A stretch of DNA of 61,423 nt from an uncultured Pelagibacteraceae bacterium (GTDB lineage Bacteria > Pseudomonadota > Alphaproteobacteria > Pelagibacterales > Pelagibacteraceae). The notes under the pieces were generated by a model. The model did no database searches and was not told the origin of the DNA. It was given only the letters and a program-made list of their open reading frames with translations. Below are positions 54,634 through 61,423 of the stretch, piece by piece. The stretch lies in the NCBI GenBank assembly GCA_902514745.1, contig CABXRX010000003.1, positions 1-61,423 on the forward strand, read 5' to 3'. A program made the position numbers and the translations under genes. Every line of letters starts with the position of its first letter. The stretch's first letter is position 1.

Positions 54634-55163
54634 ATTTTTTCAGAAATATTAATTGCAATTTTTGAACCTGTCTTAATTATTTTGTCTAATAATAGATATG
54701 GACCTTTTTTTGAAGCTCCTTCATCATAAGCTATATTTTTGTGATCTATTTCATCTTGTCGAAATTTAGTAATCTTTTCTTTTAGATCTTTTTCGCTAAT
54801 GTCCAGTTGATTAATCTGATTTAAATAGTGTTTGTCTATAACTTCTTCAACAGAAGCAGTACAAAGCATTGCTGCTTTTTTTCCTAATAATGTTGAGCCA
54901 AAACCTAAACCAACACCTAGCAAATCCCATAGAGGTAAAAATTTTGTTGGTTGAATATTTCTTTTCTTAATTTCATTTTCAAAAAACTCACAATGTTCTT
55001 TTTCATGTTCTTTCATTTCTTTAATAGTTTTTTTTAGACTTTCATCTTTTACGAAAGTATTTAAAGCTAATAGTTGTCCCTCATAAATCTTAACAGCTCC
55101 ACGCTCTCCAGCATGATCAACTCTAATAAATTCTTCTACTCTTTTTTTATTAATTTTTGTCAT
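54630..55163 (-). CDS. coq7: Demethoxyubiquinone hydroxylase (Coq7 family)
   Basis: 177 residues from ATG 55163; the open frame begins at 55187 inside dsbB. Diiron ligands appear as RVDHAGERGAVKIYEGQ, HEKEHCEFFE, ASVEEVIDKHY and FRQDEIDHKNIA. It hydroxylates demethoxyubiquinone; with ubiB and ubiE, this window encodes three ubiquinone functions. The ATG overlaps the dsbB 3' end by 14 nt. Confidence 0.94.
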   Translation of the reverse strand: MTKINKKRVEEFIRVDHAGERGAVKIYEGQLLALNTFVKDESLKKTIKEMKEHEKEHCEFFENEIKKRNIQPTKFLPLWDLLGVGLGFGSTLLGKKAAMLCTASVEEVIDKHYLNQINQLDISEKDLKEKITKFRQDEIDHKNIAYDEGASKKGPYLLLDKIIKTGSKIAINISEKI

Positions 55164-55632
55164 AATCAAAATAAATTTTTCCAGCACTAATAGTAATTAG
55201 CAAAGATATTAAAACATTATAACTTGTAAGTGATAATCCAAAAATTTTAAATGTTACATCTTTGCAGCTAACATTTTTTTCTTGTAATTGCTGTAAAATT
55301 TTCTCTTTAGATAATAAATTTGAACTATTTTCTATGTCACAAACTAGTGATTCTTGAATAAAACCTTGTTCAATACCTAAGTGATATAATGATAAAATAG
55401 TTCCAACTAAAAAAATAGCTGTAAGTAGAAGCATAAAAAATTTTTCAAACTTATTAAATTTGTAATTTAATAAAATTACTATTATTGCTAACAAATATGG
55501 AAATCTTTCCAATATACAAAGATTACAAGGTTGATAACCTAAAATATATTCAATAAAGAATGCTGAGACTAAAGCAAAAATACTGATTAAAAAAATAAGC
55601 TTTGTTAGTAAATTTTTTTTATTTTCATCCAT
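55150..55632 (-). CDS. dsbB: Disulfide bond formation protein DsbB
   Basis: 160 residues, four transmembrane segments. The first periplasmic pair is PCNLC near residue 35; the second pair is VCDIENSSN and VSCKD in the second loop. DsbB reoxidises DsbA with quinone. It overlaps the end of the YqaA gene by 8 nt and coq7 at its end. Confidence 0.92.
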   Translation of the reverse strand: MDENKKNLLTKLIFLISIFALVSAFFIEYILGYQPCNLCILERFPYLLAIIVILLNYKFNKFEKFFMLLLTAIFLVGTILSLYHLGIEQGFIQESLVCDIENSSNLLSKEKILQQLQEKNVSCKDVTFKIFGLSLTSYNVLISLLITISAGKIYFDYDKN

Positions 55633-56230
55633 TAAATTTTAAAACCAAATATATAATTACAAATATTATAACTATTAAAATTCCAATAACAGTAAACCAT
55701 TTTGATCCATGATTATTCATATATTCAGTGAATAATTCTCCAAATTTATAAGATAAAAATGCAACAATAAAAAATCTTAGGCTTCTTGAAATTAAACTGA
55801 CAATTATAAAAACTGGAAGATTGAAAGCAATTAAGCCACTTGCTATTGTAAAAGCTTTATACGGCAAAGGTGTAAAGCCTGCTAAAAAAAGTATGCTTAA
55901 CCAAGCAAGAAAGCCACTTCCCTCAGACATACTTAATTTCAATTCATTAACTTGATCTTCATAATTATAAAATTCGATAACATATATTGCTAAATCAAAA
56001 AATAGATAGCCAATTAGATATCCTAAAATACCTCCTAAAACTGAAAAGATTGATGCTATTAAAAATATTTTTATAAACTCTTTTTTTTTAGCAATTACCA
56101 TTGGAATAATCATTACATCTGGTGGTATAGGAAAAAATGAACTTTCAATAAAAGATACAAGACCTAAATAAAAATTTGAACTCTTATGTGAAGCAAGATT
56201 TAAACATTTTTTGTAAAGCGTTTGAAGCAT
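55625..56230 (-). CDS. YqaA/DedA-type VTT-domain membrane protein
   Basis: 201 residues with about five hydrophobic segments. FIESSFFPIPPDVMIIPMV and LFLAGFTPLPYKAFTIASG are the paired re-entrant motifs of VTT proteins (YqaA subgroup). Members flip or transport phospholipids or ions across the inner membrane; the substrate is not determined. It precedes dsbB in the same operon. Confidence 0.88.
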   Translation of the reverse strand: MLQTLYKKCLNLASHKSSNFYLGLVSFIESSFFPIPPDVMIIPMVIAKKKEFIKIFLIASIFSVLGGILGYLIGYLFFDLAIYVIEFYNYEDQVNELKLSMSEGSGFLAWLSILFLAGFTPLPYKAFTIASGLIAFNLPVFIIVSLISRSLRFFIVAFLSYKFGELFTEYMNNHGSKWFTVIGILIVIIFVIIYLVLKFNG

Positions 56231-56291
56231 TTTTTGGTTTTAATATAAATTTAGTTCTTATACTATTTAAATATAATTAATTAAATATTAT

Positions 56292-56376
56292 GGGCGAATG
56301 GCGGAACTGGTAGACGCGCACGACTCAAAATCGTGTTTTGTAAGAAGTGAGAGTTCGATTCTCTCTTCGCCCACCA
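56292..56376 (+). tRNA. tRNA-Leu (anticodon CAA)
   Basis: 85 nt including the encoded CCA. The acceptor stem GGGCGAA pairs with TTCGCCC; the D-arm has GGCGGAACTGGTAGACGC; the anticodon loop CTCAAAA shows CAA (reads UUG); a long variable arm follows (class II), and the T-loop is TTCGATT. Discriminator A is as expected for Leu. It ends 7 nt before the acyl-CoA synthetase start codon. Confidence 0.97.
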
Positions 56377-56383
56377 GAAATTT

Positions 56384-58114
56384 ATGAATTTAGATAATTT
56401 AAACAACTTAATTGAATTATTCTCTTACCAAGCGGATAAACAAAATAAAAAAAGTATTTTTTTACAATGGTTAAATCCAAATAATAAAAAAACATATACT
56501 TGGGAAGAAACGCAAAGAAATATTTTAAAATTATCAAAAATAATAAAAGAAAATATTAGGGAGGGTGATAGATGCTTATTGGTCTCAGAAAATAGACCTG
56601 AATGGTTTATTTCTGATATGGCAATTATGTTATCAGGTGGAATTACTGTTCCTGCATATACTACTTATACTGAAGAGGATTATAAATATTTAATTGAAGA
56701 TTGTGAACCTAGCCTAATAATTGTTTCAAATAATGAAATGTTAAAAAAATTAAACAATACTATTAATGAAAAAGATTTTATAAAAAAAATTATAACTTTA
56801 GATGAAATTAATAATGTAATTCACAATTTAGATATAATAGAAGAAAACAAGTATATAGACTTTACAGTCATATTAGAAACTGACTTATCAAAAGAAGATA
56901 AAATTCAAAATAAAAATTTAAAAAGAACTTCTCCTGCTTGTATAATTTACACATCTGGAACTGGAGGAAATCCTAAGGGAGTAATTTTAAGCCATGGTGG
57001 AATTTTAAATAACCTTGTGGGAGCTTGTGAAATTATGAAACCATTGTTTAATTCCAGACCAGTATTTTTAACCTGGCTTCCTCTTTCTCATTCCTATGAA
57101 CATTGTGTGCAATTTGCCCAAATAGCCGTAGGAGCAAAAGTATTTTATGCAGAAAAAATAGAAAAACTTTTAGAAAATATATCTGAAGCAAAACCAACAA
57201 TTATGACAGCGGTACCAAGATTTTATCAAAATCTTTATAATAAAATTAATATTAATCTGAAAAAACAAACAGGGCTTAAAGCTAAGTTGATTAATGCAAC
57301 TCTTCGATTAGGTAAAAAAAAATTATTAAATCAAAAAATGACTTTTTCTGAAAAATTAATGAATTTGATAGTTGAGGTGCTAGTTAGAAAAAAAATAAAA
57401 AAACAGTTTGGGGGAAATTTAAAAGCTTTTGTCTCTGGTGGAGGTGCACTAGATAAAGAAATTGGAGAATTTTTAAATTCTGTAGGATTGCCTACACTTC
57501 AAGGATATGGTCTTACAGAAACGTCACCAGTGGTAAGTTGCAACCCAATACACAAGATTAAAGTAGAGACAGTTGGCCCTCCTTTTAAGGGAAACCAAGT
57601 TAAAATTGCCGATGATGGAGAAATTTTAGTAAAAGGTGAAAATGTAATGTTGGGATATTGGAACAAAAAAAAAGAGACTGATGAAGCAATTGCTAATGGA
57701 TGGCTCCATACTGGTGATATAGGAGAAATAGATCCAGAGGATGGTTATTTAAAAATTACTGACAGAAAAAAAGATATTATTGTAAGTGCTGGAGGAGACA
57801 ATATTTCACCAGCTAAAATTGAAAATATGATTACAAATGAGCCAGAAATTGATCAATGTATGGTTTATGGTGATAAAAAAAATTTTTTGGTCGCTCTGAT
57901 AGTGCCAAGTAAAGATTTTTTAAAAGAAAAAGAAAAAATCAATAATGTTATTGAAAAAATAAATAAAAAATTAACATTATTAGAAAAAATAAAAAAAATT
58001 CAATTAATAGATGAAAATTTTTCTATAGAAAACGGTTTAATGACTCCAACAATGAAAGTAAAAAGAAAAAAAGTTACAGAAAAATATAAAAATCAATTAG
58101 AAAAGCTTTATTAA
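56384..58114 (+). CDS. Long-chain acyl-CoA synthetase (AMP-forming)
   Basis: 576 residues. ANL-superfamily motifs: YTSGTGGNPKGVILSHGG (P-loop-like), QGYGLTETSPV, and GWLHTGDIGEID with the C-terminal ITDRKKDIIVSAGG hinge and MKVKRKKVTEKY (Lys-rich active-site end). It is of the FAA/COG1022 type. It would activate fatty acids to acyl-CoA; chain length is not clear. Confidence 0.92.
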   Translation: MNLDNLNNLIELFSYQADKQNKKSIFLQWLNPNNKKTYTWEETQRNILKLSKIIKENIREGDRCLLVSENRPEWFISDMAIMLSGGITVPAYTTYTEEDYKYLIEDCEPSLIIVSNNEMLKKLNNTINEKDFIKKIITLDEINNVIHNLDIIEENKYIDFTVILETDLSKEDKIQNKNLKRTSPACIIYTSGTGGNPKGVILSHGGILNNLVGACEIMKPLFNSRPVFLTWLPLSHSYEHCVQFAQIAVGAKVFYAEKIEKLLENISEAKPTIMTAVPRFYQNLYNKININLKKQTGLKAKLINATLRLGKKKLLNQKMTFSEKLMNLIVEVLVRKKIKKQFGGNLKAFVSGGGALDKEIGEFLNSVGLPTLQGYGLTETSPVVSCNPIHKIKVETVGPPFKGNQVKIADDGEILVKGENVMLGYWNKKKETDEAIANGWLHTGDIGEIDPEDGYLKITDRKKDIIVSAGGDNISPAKIENMITNEPEIDQCMVYGDKKNFLVALIVPSKDFLKEKEKINNVIEKINKKLTLLEKIKKIQLIDENFSIENGLMTPTMKVKRKKVTEKYKNQLEKLY

Positions 58115-58130
58115 ATTATACTTTGTATGC

Positions 58131-58151
58131 TGTTTATTATCCGCATAAACA
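58131..58151. repeat. Perfect 7-bp dyad after the acyl-CoA synthetase gene
   Basis: TGTTTAT (58131-58137) and ATAAACA (58145-58151) around TATCCGC. It may be a regulator binding site; the 58115-58312 spacer has no gene besides this, an A/T-rich stretch and the promoter elements. Confidence 0.5.
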
Positions 58152-58231
58152 TTAACTAAATTAAATAAAAAAAATTTAAAAAAAAAAATGAATTAAAAAT
58201 TTATTTTAAAATTTTCATTTTAATTAAAGAA

Positions 58232-58290
58232 TTGACATAGCTTGGATAAAAAAATAAAAATATAGTAATAACGAATCAACTTGATTCGTT
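58232..58290 (+). promoter_or_regulatory. Promoter candidate and palindrome ahead of the histone-like gene
   Basis: TTGACA at 58232-58237 is a strong -35; a TAAAAA 17 nt downstream is a weak -10. A palindrome of two 10-bp arms (AACGAATCAA at 58270-58279 and its complement at 58281-58290) around one base lies near the expected transcription start. Both arms contain GANTC sites (GAATC and GATTC). Confidence 0.5.
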
Positions 58291-58312
58291 TAACTTAAAC
58301 AGGGAGCTAAAG

Positions 58313-58420
58313 ATGCCTAAGAAAAGAAAAAAAGCTGCTAAAAAAACAAAGAAAAAAGCAGCAAAGAAGACTAAGAAAAAAGCTAAAAAGGCTAAAAAAG
58401 CTAAAAGAAGAAAAAGATAG
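58313..58420 (+). CDS. Histone H1-like Lys/Ala-rich peptide
   Basis: 35 residues, MPKKRKKAAKKTKKK to a C-terminal KRRKR: Lys, Ala and Arg make up almost the whole chain, in AKKTKKK and AKKAKK repeats. This is like the basic tails of bacterial histone-H1-like proteins and would bind nucleic acid or another acidic partner. A clear AGGGAG ribosome-binding site lies 6 nt before ATG 58313. It stands alone with its own promoter region and terminator, and would be missed by length filters. A ribosomal protein is not excluded but I recognise none of this composition. Confidence 0.7.
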   Translation: MPKKRKKAAKKTKKKAAKKTKKKAKKAKKAKRRKR

Positions 58421-58440
58421 TAATTTACTAATCTTTACTA

Positions 58441-58482
58441 AAAACGCTTCTCATTACAATTTGTATGAGAGGCGTTTTTTTT
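58441..58482. terminator. Bidirectional terminator after the histone-like gene
   Basis: AAAACGCTTCTCAT pairs with ATGAGAGGCGTTTT (one G-U pair), and eight T follow. It lies between two converging genes and touches the carD stop, so it can serve both. Confidence 0.9.
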
Positions 58483-59374
58483 ATTCATCTAAATTTTCGT
58501 CTGGATCAGTAATAGGTTCTTCAACAGGTAATTCAGTTGTAGATGACTTTGGAGTAGAAGCCATCGGTTGAGCTTGGCTAATCAAATTTCTTTTTAAAGC
58601 TTTATCAAGTTTCTTTTGTGTATCTTCTAGTGATACATTCAAAACAATTTGAAACTCTGATAAAATTCTCTCATATGCTTTCTCAAATAATTGTCTCTCA
58701 CTATAAGATTGATCAACCATAAGATCATCACCTTTATTTAAATCTCTTACTACTTCAGCTAATTCATAAATTTTACCAGAAGAAATTTTAGCTTCATATT
58801 CTTGCGCTCTTCTACTCCACATAGATCTCTTAATTTTTGGTTTACTTTTTAAAATAGAGATACACTTATTAACTTGATTAATTGTTGCTAAAGGTCTTAA
58901 GTGAGATTGTTTATTTACTGGAACCATTCCATTAGCTTTGTCCTTTTCAAACTTTATTACATATGTTTCAACATCAATGCCACCTATATTTATTTTTTTA
59001 AATTCAGTGATTTGACCAACACCATGTTTTGGATAAACAACATAATCTTTAATCTTATATTCTCTTTTTTCAGTTTCTTGCTTTTTAACTTTTTTAATTT
59101 CAGGTTTAACTTCATTACTTTTAGAAATTCTTAGGTTATCAACTTTTACCTCTTCTTTTGCTTTAGTAACTTTTATTGGTTTTTTCGATTTAATTTTTGT
59201 GGAAGAAATTCTTTTAGTTTTTTTAATAACAACTTTTTTTATTTTTTTTACTTTTACTTTTGCTATTTTTTTTGCTTTTTTAACCTTTTTAATTGTAACT
59301 TTTTTTTTCACTTTTTTTTCAGATTTAGTTTTAAAGATTTTCTTTAAAATATTTTTCGTACTTATTTTGCTCAT
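58481..59374 (-). CDS. CarD-family transcription regulator with Lys-rich N-terminal extension
   Basis: 297 residues from ATG 59374 (MSKISTKN). The first about 100 residues are strongly basic and low-complexity ([28 protein letters not shown]). The CarD_CdnL domain follows: [29 protein letters not shown] and [13 protein letters not shown] (RNA-polymerase-binding part), then [27 protein letters not shown] and [16 protein letters not shown] (helical C-terminal DNA-binding part). CarD binds polymerase at rRNA and other promoters. Most alphaproteobacterial CarD proteins are about 170 residues; the extension is the odd part. Its start lies 44 nt inside fdxA. Confidence 0.9.
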   Translation of the reverse strand: MSKISTKNILKKIFKTKSEKKVKKKVTIKKVKKAKKIAKVKVKKIKKVVIKKTKRISSTKIKSKKPIKVTKAKEEVKVDNLRISKSNEVKPEIKKVKKQETEKREYKIKDYVVYPKHGVGQITEFKKINIGGIDVETYVIKFEKDKANGMVPVNKQSHLRPLATINQVNKCISILKSKPKIKRSMWSRRAQEYEAKISSGKIYELAEVVRDLNKGDDLMVDQSYSERQLFEKAYERILSEFQIVLNVSLEDTQKKLDKALKRNLISQAQPMASTPKSSTTELPVEEPITDPDENLDE

Positions 59375-59657
59375 TTTTAAATTTATTATGATCCGCAGGG
59401 GGATCTTTTTTTTCACTTATATTTGGCCAGATTTCTGAAAATTTTTTATTGATTTCCAACCACTGCTCACTATCAGGTTCAGTGTCTGCTGTAATGGCTT
59501 CCACTGGACATTCTGGCTCACAAACGCCACAATCTATACACTCATCCGGTTTAATTACAAGCATATTTTTACCCTCATAAAAACAATCGACAGGACAAAC
59601 ATCAACACAATCAGTTAATTTACACTTTATACATTTGTCGTTAACTACATATGTCAT
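59331..59657 (-). CDS. fdxA: 7Fe ferredoxin FdxA
   Basis: 108 residues. Cys motifs at 9, 12, 17, 21 and 40, 43, 46, 50 ([13 protein letters not shown] and [11 protein letters not shown]) give one 3Fe-4S and one 4Fe-4S cluster, as in Rhodobacter/Azotobacter-type ferredoxin. The C-terminal NKYEKYF segment is conserved in this family, so the frame continues truly to 59331 and overlaps the carD start. Order fdxA-carD is standard in alphaproteobacteria. Confidence 0.95.
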   Translation of the reverse strand: MTYVVNDKCIKCKLTDCVDVCPVDCFYEGKNMLVIKPDECIDCGVCEPECPVEAITADTEPDSEQWLEINKKFSEIWPNISEKKDPPADHNKFKNEQNKYEKYFKENL

Positions 59658-60067
59658 TATAATTTTTTCTTAATCTTTTCTTTAATGTCTCCCATAGTTG
59701 AGCTATCAATATATAGCAAGCCAGCTAGACGTCTCATCAAATTTGTCTCATATATATCAGCATCATTATTTGAATATATAATTGACCATAGAGCCTCAAT
59801 TATATTTATCTTATCAGATTCAGGCAAGTTTTTTACCTCTTTTGTAAAATCTAAAATTTGATTTGAATTTTCTTCAATATTTTTTGCATCTTCAATTGTC
59901 TGATTTATATCTTTCTCATTTGCTCCTAATTTTAAAAGAGTTCTTTTAATAATTTTTTCTTCATTTTTGGTGTATTCTTCATCAATTTTAGCTGCATGAA
60001 TTAACAATGCACATGTTTTTACTAAAAATTTTTTTTCCTTTTTAGGTAAATCTTTTTTAAAAAACAT
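59657..60067 (-). CDS. TerB-like (DUF, tellurite-resistance fold) protein
   Basis: 136 residues, all-alpha. [25 protein letters not shown] and [32 protein letters not shown] fit the TerB double-repeat pattern (two EE...R/helix units with acidic residues). Function unknown, possibly metal or membrane stress. Its stop overlaps the fdxA ATG (TAATG). In other alphaproteobacteria an S4-domain (HslR) gene is found at this place. Confidence 0.78.
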   Translation of the reverse strand: MFFKKDLPKKEKKFLVKTCALLIHAAKIDEEYTKNEEKIIKRTLLKLGANEKDINQTIEDAKNIEENSNQILDFTKEVKNLPESDKINIIEALWSIIYSNNDADIYETNLMRRLAGLLYIDSSTMGDIKEKIKKKL

Positions 60068-60072
60068 AAGAA

Positions 60073-61423
60073 TTAACTAATTTTCAAATTCTTTAAAATA
60101 TTAAACGGATTTTCACTCGAAACTTTTTTTGAATTTTTTTTAAATTTTTTAATTGGATTATATTTAAAAAAAGTTTCATCATTTTTATCAAATATTTTAT
60201 AATTCATTTTTTGTAAAAGTTTTTTAAAATTGTCTTTGCTACAACCTAATAAATTTAACATTTCAGGTATAATTTTAATTTCTTTATTTTCTTTTAAATT
60301 TGATGAATTTATAATTAGCATAAATAATCTTTCAAGGATGTCTATTCTTATAAATAACGTATCAAATTTTTCAAATCCACATAGAAGCATAAAATTTTTA
60401 TTTCTAAGATTTTTGTCATCTAAAAAATTTAAACCAAATGTTGGTGGGTGAATATCATAATATTTTTGATGGAAATTTTTCCATAATAATGTTCTTAAAG
60501 ATACCGCTTCTGGTTTAATTAATTGGTATAAAAATATATGGTACCTTCCAAATTTTACACCTAAATTTCTTAAAATTTTTCTTTCATTTTGACCAAGAGA
60601 TTTAAGATATTCAGAGACTTGTTCTCTTTTTAATACACCATTATTTTCATAAAGTTGATATGCCAAAGCTTTGATTGATGAATTTTTATCTTTAAGATTT
60701 TTAAGGTCAACTAAGCTTTTAAGAACTAAATTAATTTTATTTTGTATCCATTTATTTATGTAATCATTAAGTTTTTGTTTTTGAATAGGTTCAATGACAT
60801 CATCAATTATAAGTTCAAAATTTGGATTTAAATAATCATGGCCAGATGATAATTTAGCAATAGGGAAATTATTCCAATAAATTTTAAAATCATTATTTAA
60901 CTCTATCAAGCCTGTATCAATAATAGTTTGAATTCTTTTTTCTAACTCTGGCCCAATGGTTTGTCTTGCAGCTTTTTTCAAAGATTTTATGTCTGTTTCT
61001 AAGGCTCCTTTTTTTAAATCTAGTAATAATTTAAGACCATTTATTTTTCCAATAAATTGGTCATCTATCATTACATCATTATTTTTTAGTATTTCTGTTT
61101 TAAATTCCATATCTTGTTTTAATCCTCTAGCGAGAACACTTGCTCTCTTGTCAATAAAGGTTTTAGTAAGTTCTTCATGAAGTCTGTCTGAAAGTTTATC
61201 TTCTAGATGTTTTGTTTTTTCAATCCAATAGTCTTGATTTTCTGTCCAATTATTTTTATTTGAAACATAAGACCAAGTTCTTACATTTGCAATTCTATTT
61301 GATAAAGAATCTACATTTCCCTCTAATTTATCAAGCTTAATAAGCTGTAATCTCATAAATTCATCTGTAATTTGTTGTTTTTTGCTGCTTAAGTATTTAA
61401 AAACATTTCCTATGACCTCATAG
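60073..61423 (-). CDS. SUV3-like helicase-related protein, C-terminal part only
   Basis: The frame stays open beyond the window edge: codons at 61423-61357 (reading YEVIGNVFKYLSSKK) connect to the in-frame Met at 61356, so the visible 450 residues are a C-terminal fragment. LEGNVDSLSNRIANVRTWSYVSN, ENQDYWIEKTKHLEDKLSDRLHEELTKTFIDKR are the family landmarks (DxLxNRIAxxRTWxYV, LEDxLSxxLHExLTxxFxDxR), recalled from alphaproteobacterial helicases of the mitochondrial Suv3 type. The ATPase part is outside. The last 60 residues are Lys-rich. Order helicase-TerB-fdxA-carD. Confidence 0.82.
   Translation of the reverse strand, partial: YEVIGNVFKYLSSKKQQITDEFMRLQLIKLDKLEGNVDSLSNRIANVRTWSYVSNKNNWTENQDYWIEKTKHLEDKLSDRLHEELTKTFIDKRASVLARGLKQDMEFKTEILKNNDVMIDDQFIGKINGLKLLLDLKKGALETDIKSLKKAARQTIGPELEKRIQTIIDTGLIELNNDFKIYWNNFPIAKLSSGHDYLNPNFELIIDDVIEPIQKQKLNDYINKWIQNKINLVLKSLVDLKNLKDKNSSIKALAYQLYENNGVLKREQVSEYLKSLGQNERKILRNLGVKFGRYHIFLYQLIKPEAVSLRTLLWKNFHQKYYDIHPPTFGLNFLDDKNLRNKNFMLLCGFEKFDTLFIRIDILERLFMLIINSSNLKENKEIKIIPEMLNLLGCSKDNFKKLLQKMNYKIFDKNDETFFKYNPIKKFKKNSKKVSSENPFNILKNLKIS

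Noticed and set aside
56292-56383. Integration site at the tRNA-Leu 3' end
   Set aside because: No integrase and no repeat of the tRNA end downstream; the next gene is an ordinary acyl-CoA synthetase.
1-61423. CRISPR arrays, insertion sequences, prophage or restriction systems
   Set aside because: No regularly spaced long repeats with unique spacers, no transposase or integrase motifs and no inverted repeats flanking a gene. The HNH gene at 54064 stands alone without methylase or specificity genes.

Overview
The window is a gene-dense, strongly AT-rich chromosomal segment from an alphaproteobacterium of the SAR11 clade (Pelagibacterales, Candidatus Pelagibacter-like). The evidence is the very low GC by eye, Lys/Asn/Ile-rich proteins, spacers usually under 60 nt with many stop/start overlaps, and alphaproteobacterial gene orders (fabI-fabB-fabA next to irr, helicase-fdxA-carD, ubiE-ubiB-coaBC-dut, argH-lptM-lysA) that have lost members found in larger relatives. 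I see no phage, insertion sequence, CRISPR array or island; everything looks like core genome.

Layout. 1-3925: partial DUF3576 lipoprotein, porin-like outer membrane protein, ThiE-like protein, PLP homeostasis protein, L,D-transpeptidase, winged-helix regulator and a hidden ArfA-type ribosome-rescue gene. 3928-10115 (minus): grpE-dnaK-dnaJ-dapB-nth-adenosine kinase. 10158-20957: rdgB, LpoA-like protein, rsmI, dolP-like lipoprotein, malic enzyme, murJ, trpS, nfu, glucosaminidase, polysaccharide deacetylase. 20902-27218 (plus): tsaB-fur-miaB-phoH-ybeY-lnt-metK. 27225-33911: nusA-infB-rbfA-rpsO-pnp, with a promoter plus terminator hairpin ahead of nusA and a frameshift in rbfA. 34008-40450: small periplasmic protein, DUF1737-fabI-fabB-fabA (minus), irr, then rubrerythrin / CCG-domain Fe-S protein / DUF3501, and an SH3 protein.

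40450-49135: moeB-like, dut, coaBC, ubiB, ubiE (minus), then mutM, rpsT, dnaA, dnaN (plus), with a 16-bp-period triple repeat containing GATTC upstream of dnaA. 49132-56230: plsC, lysA, lptM, argH, tlpA-like, HIG1-type protein, esterase, HNH nuclease, coq7, dsbB, YqaA. 56292-61423: tRNA-Leu(CAA), acyl-CoA synthetase, a 35-residue histone-H1-like peptide gene, carD with a lysine-rich N-terminal extension, fdxA, a TerB-like gene and the C-terminal part of a SUV3-like helicase.

Themes: translation and RNA metabolism (nusA to pnp, arfA, rsmI, ybeY, miaB, tsaB), protein folding, envelope biogenesis (murJ, lnt, plsC, fab genes, lptM, LpoA/DolP homologues, DsbB/TlpA) and iron or peroxide biology (fur, irr, rubrerythrin cluster, nfu, fdxA). 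The best candidates for undescribed biology are the rubrerythrin/Fe-S/DUF3501 cassette with an Irr-like operator matching the one in front of irr; the nusA leader attenuator; the GATTC repeats before dnaA; the histone-like peptide beside a lysine-tailed CarD; the hidden arfA and lptM genes; and convergent genes that share stop codons in 4-nt overlaps.
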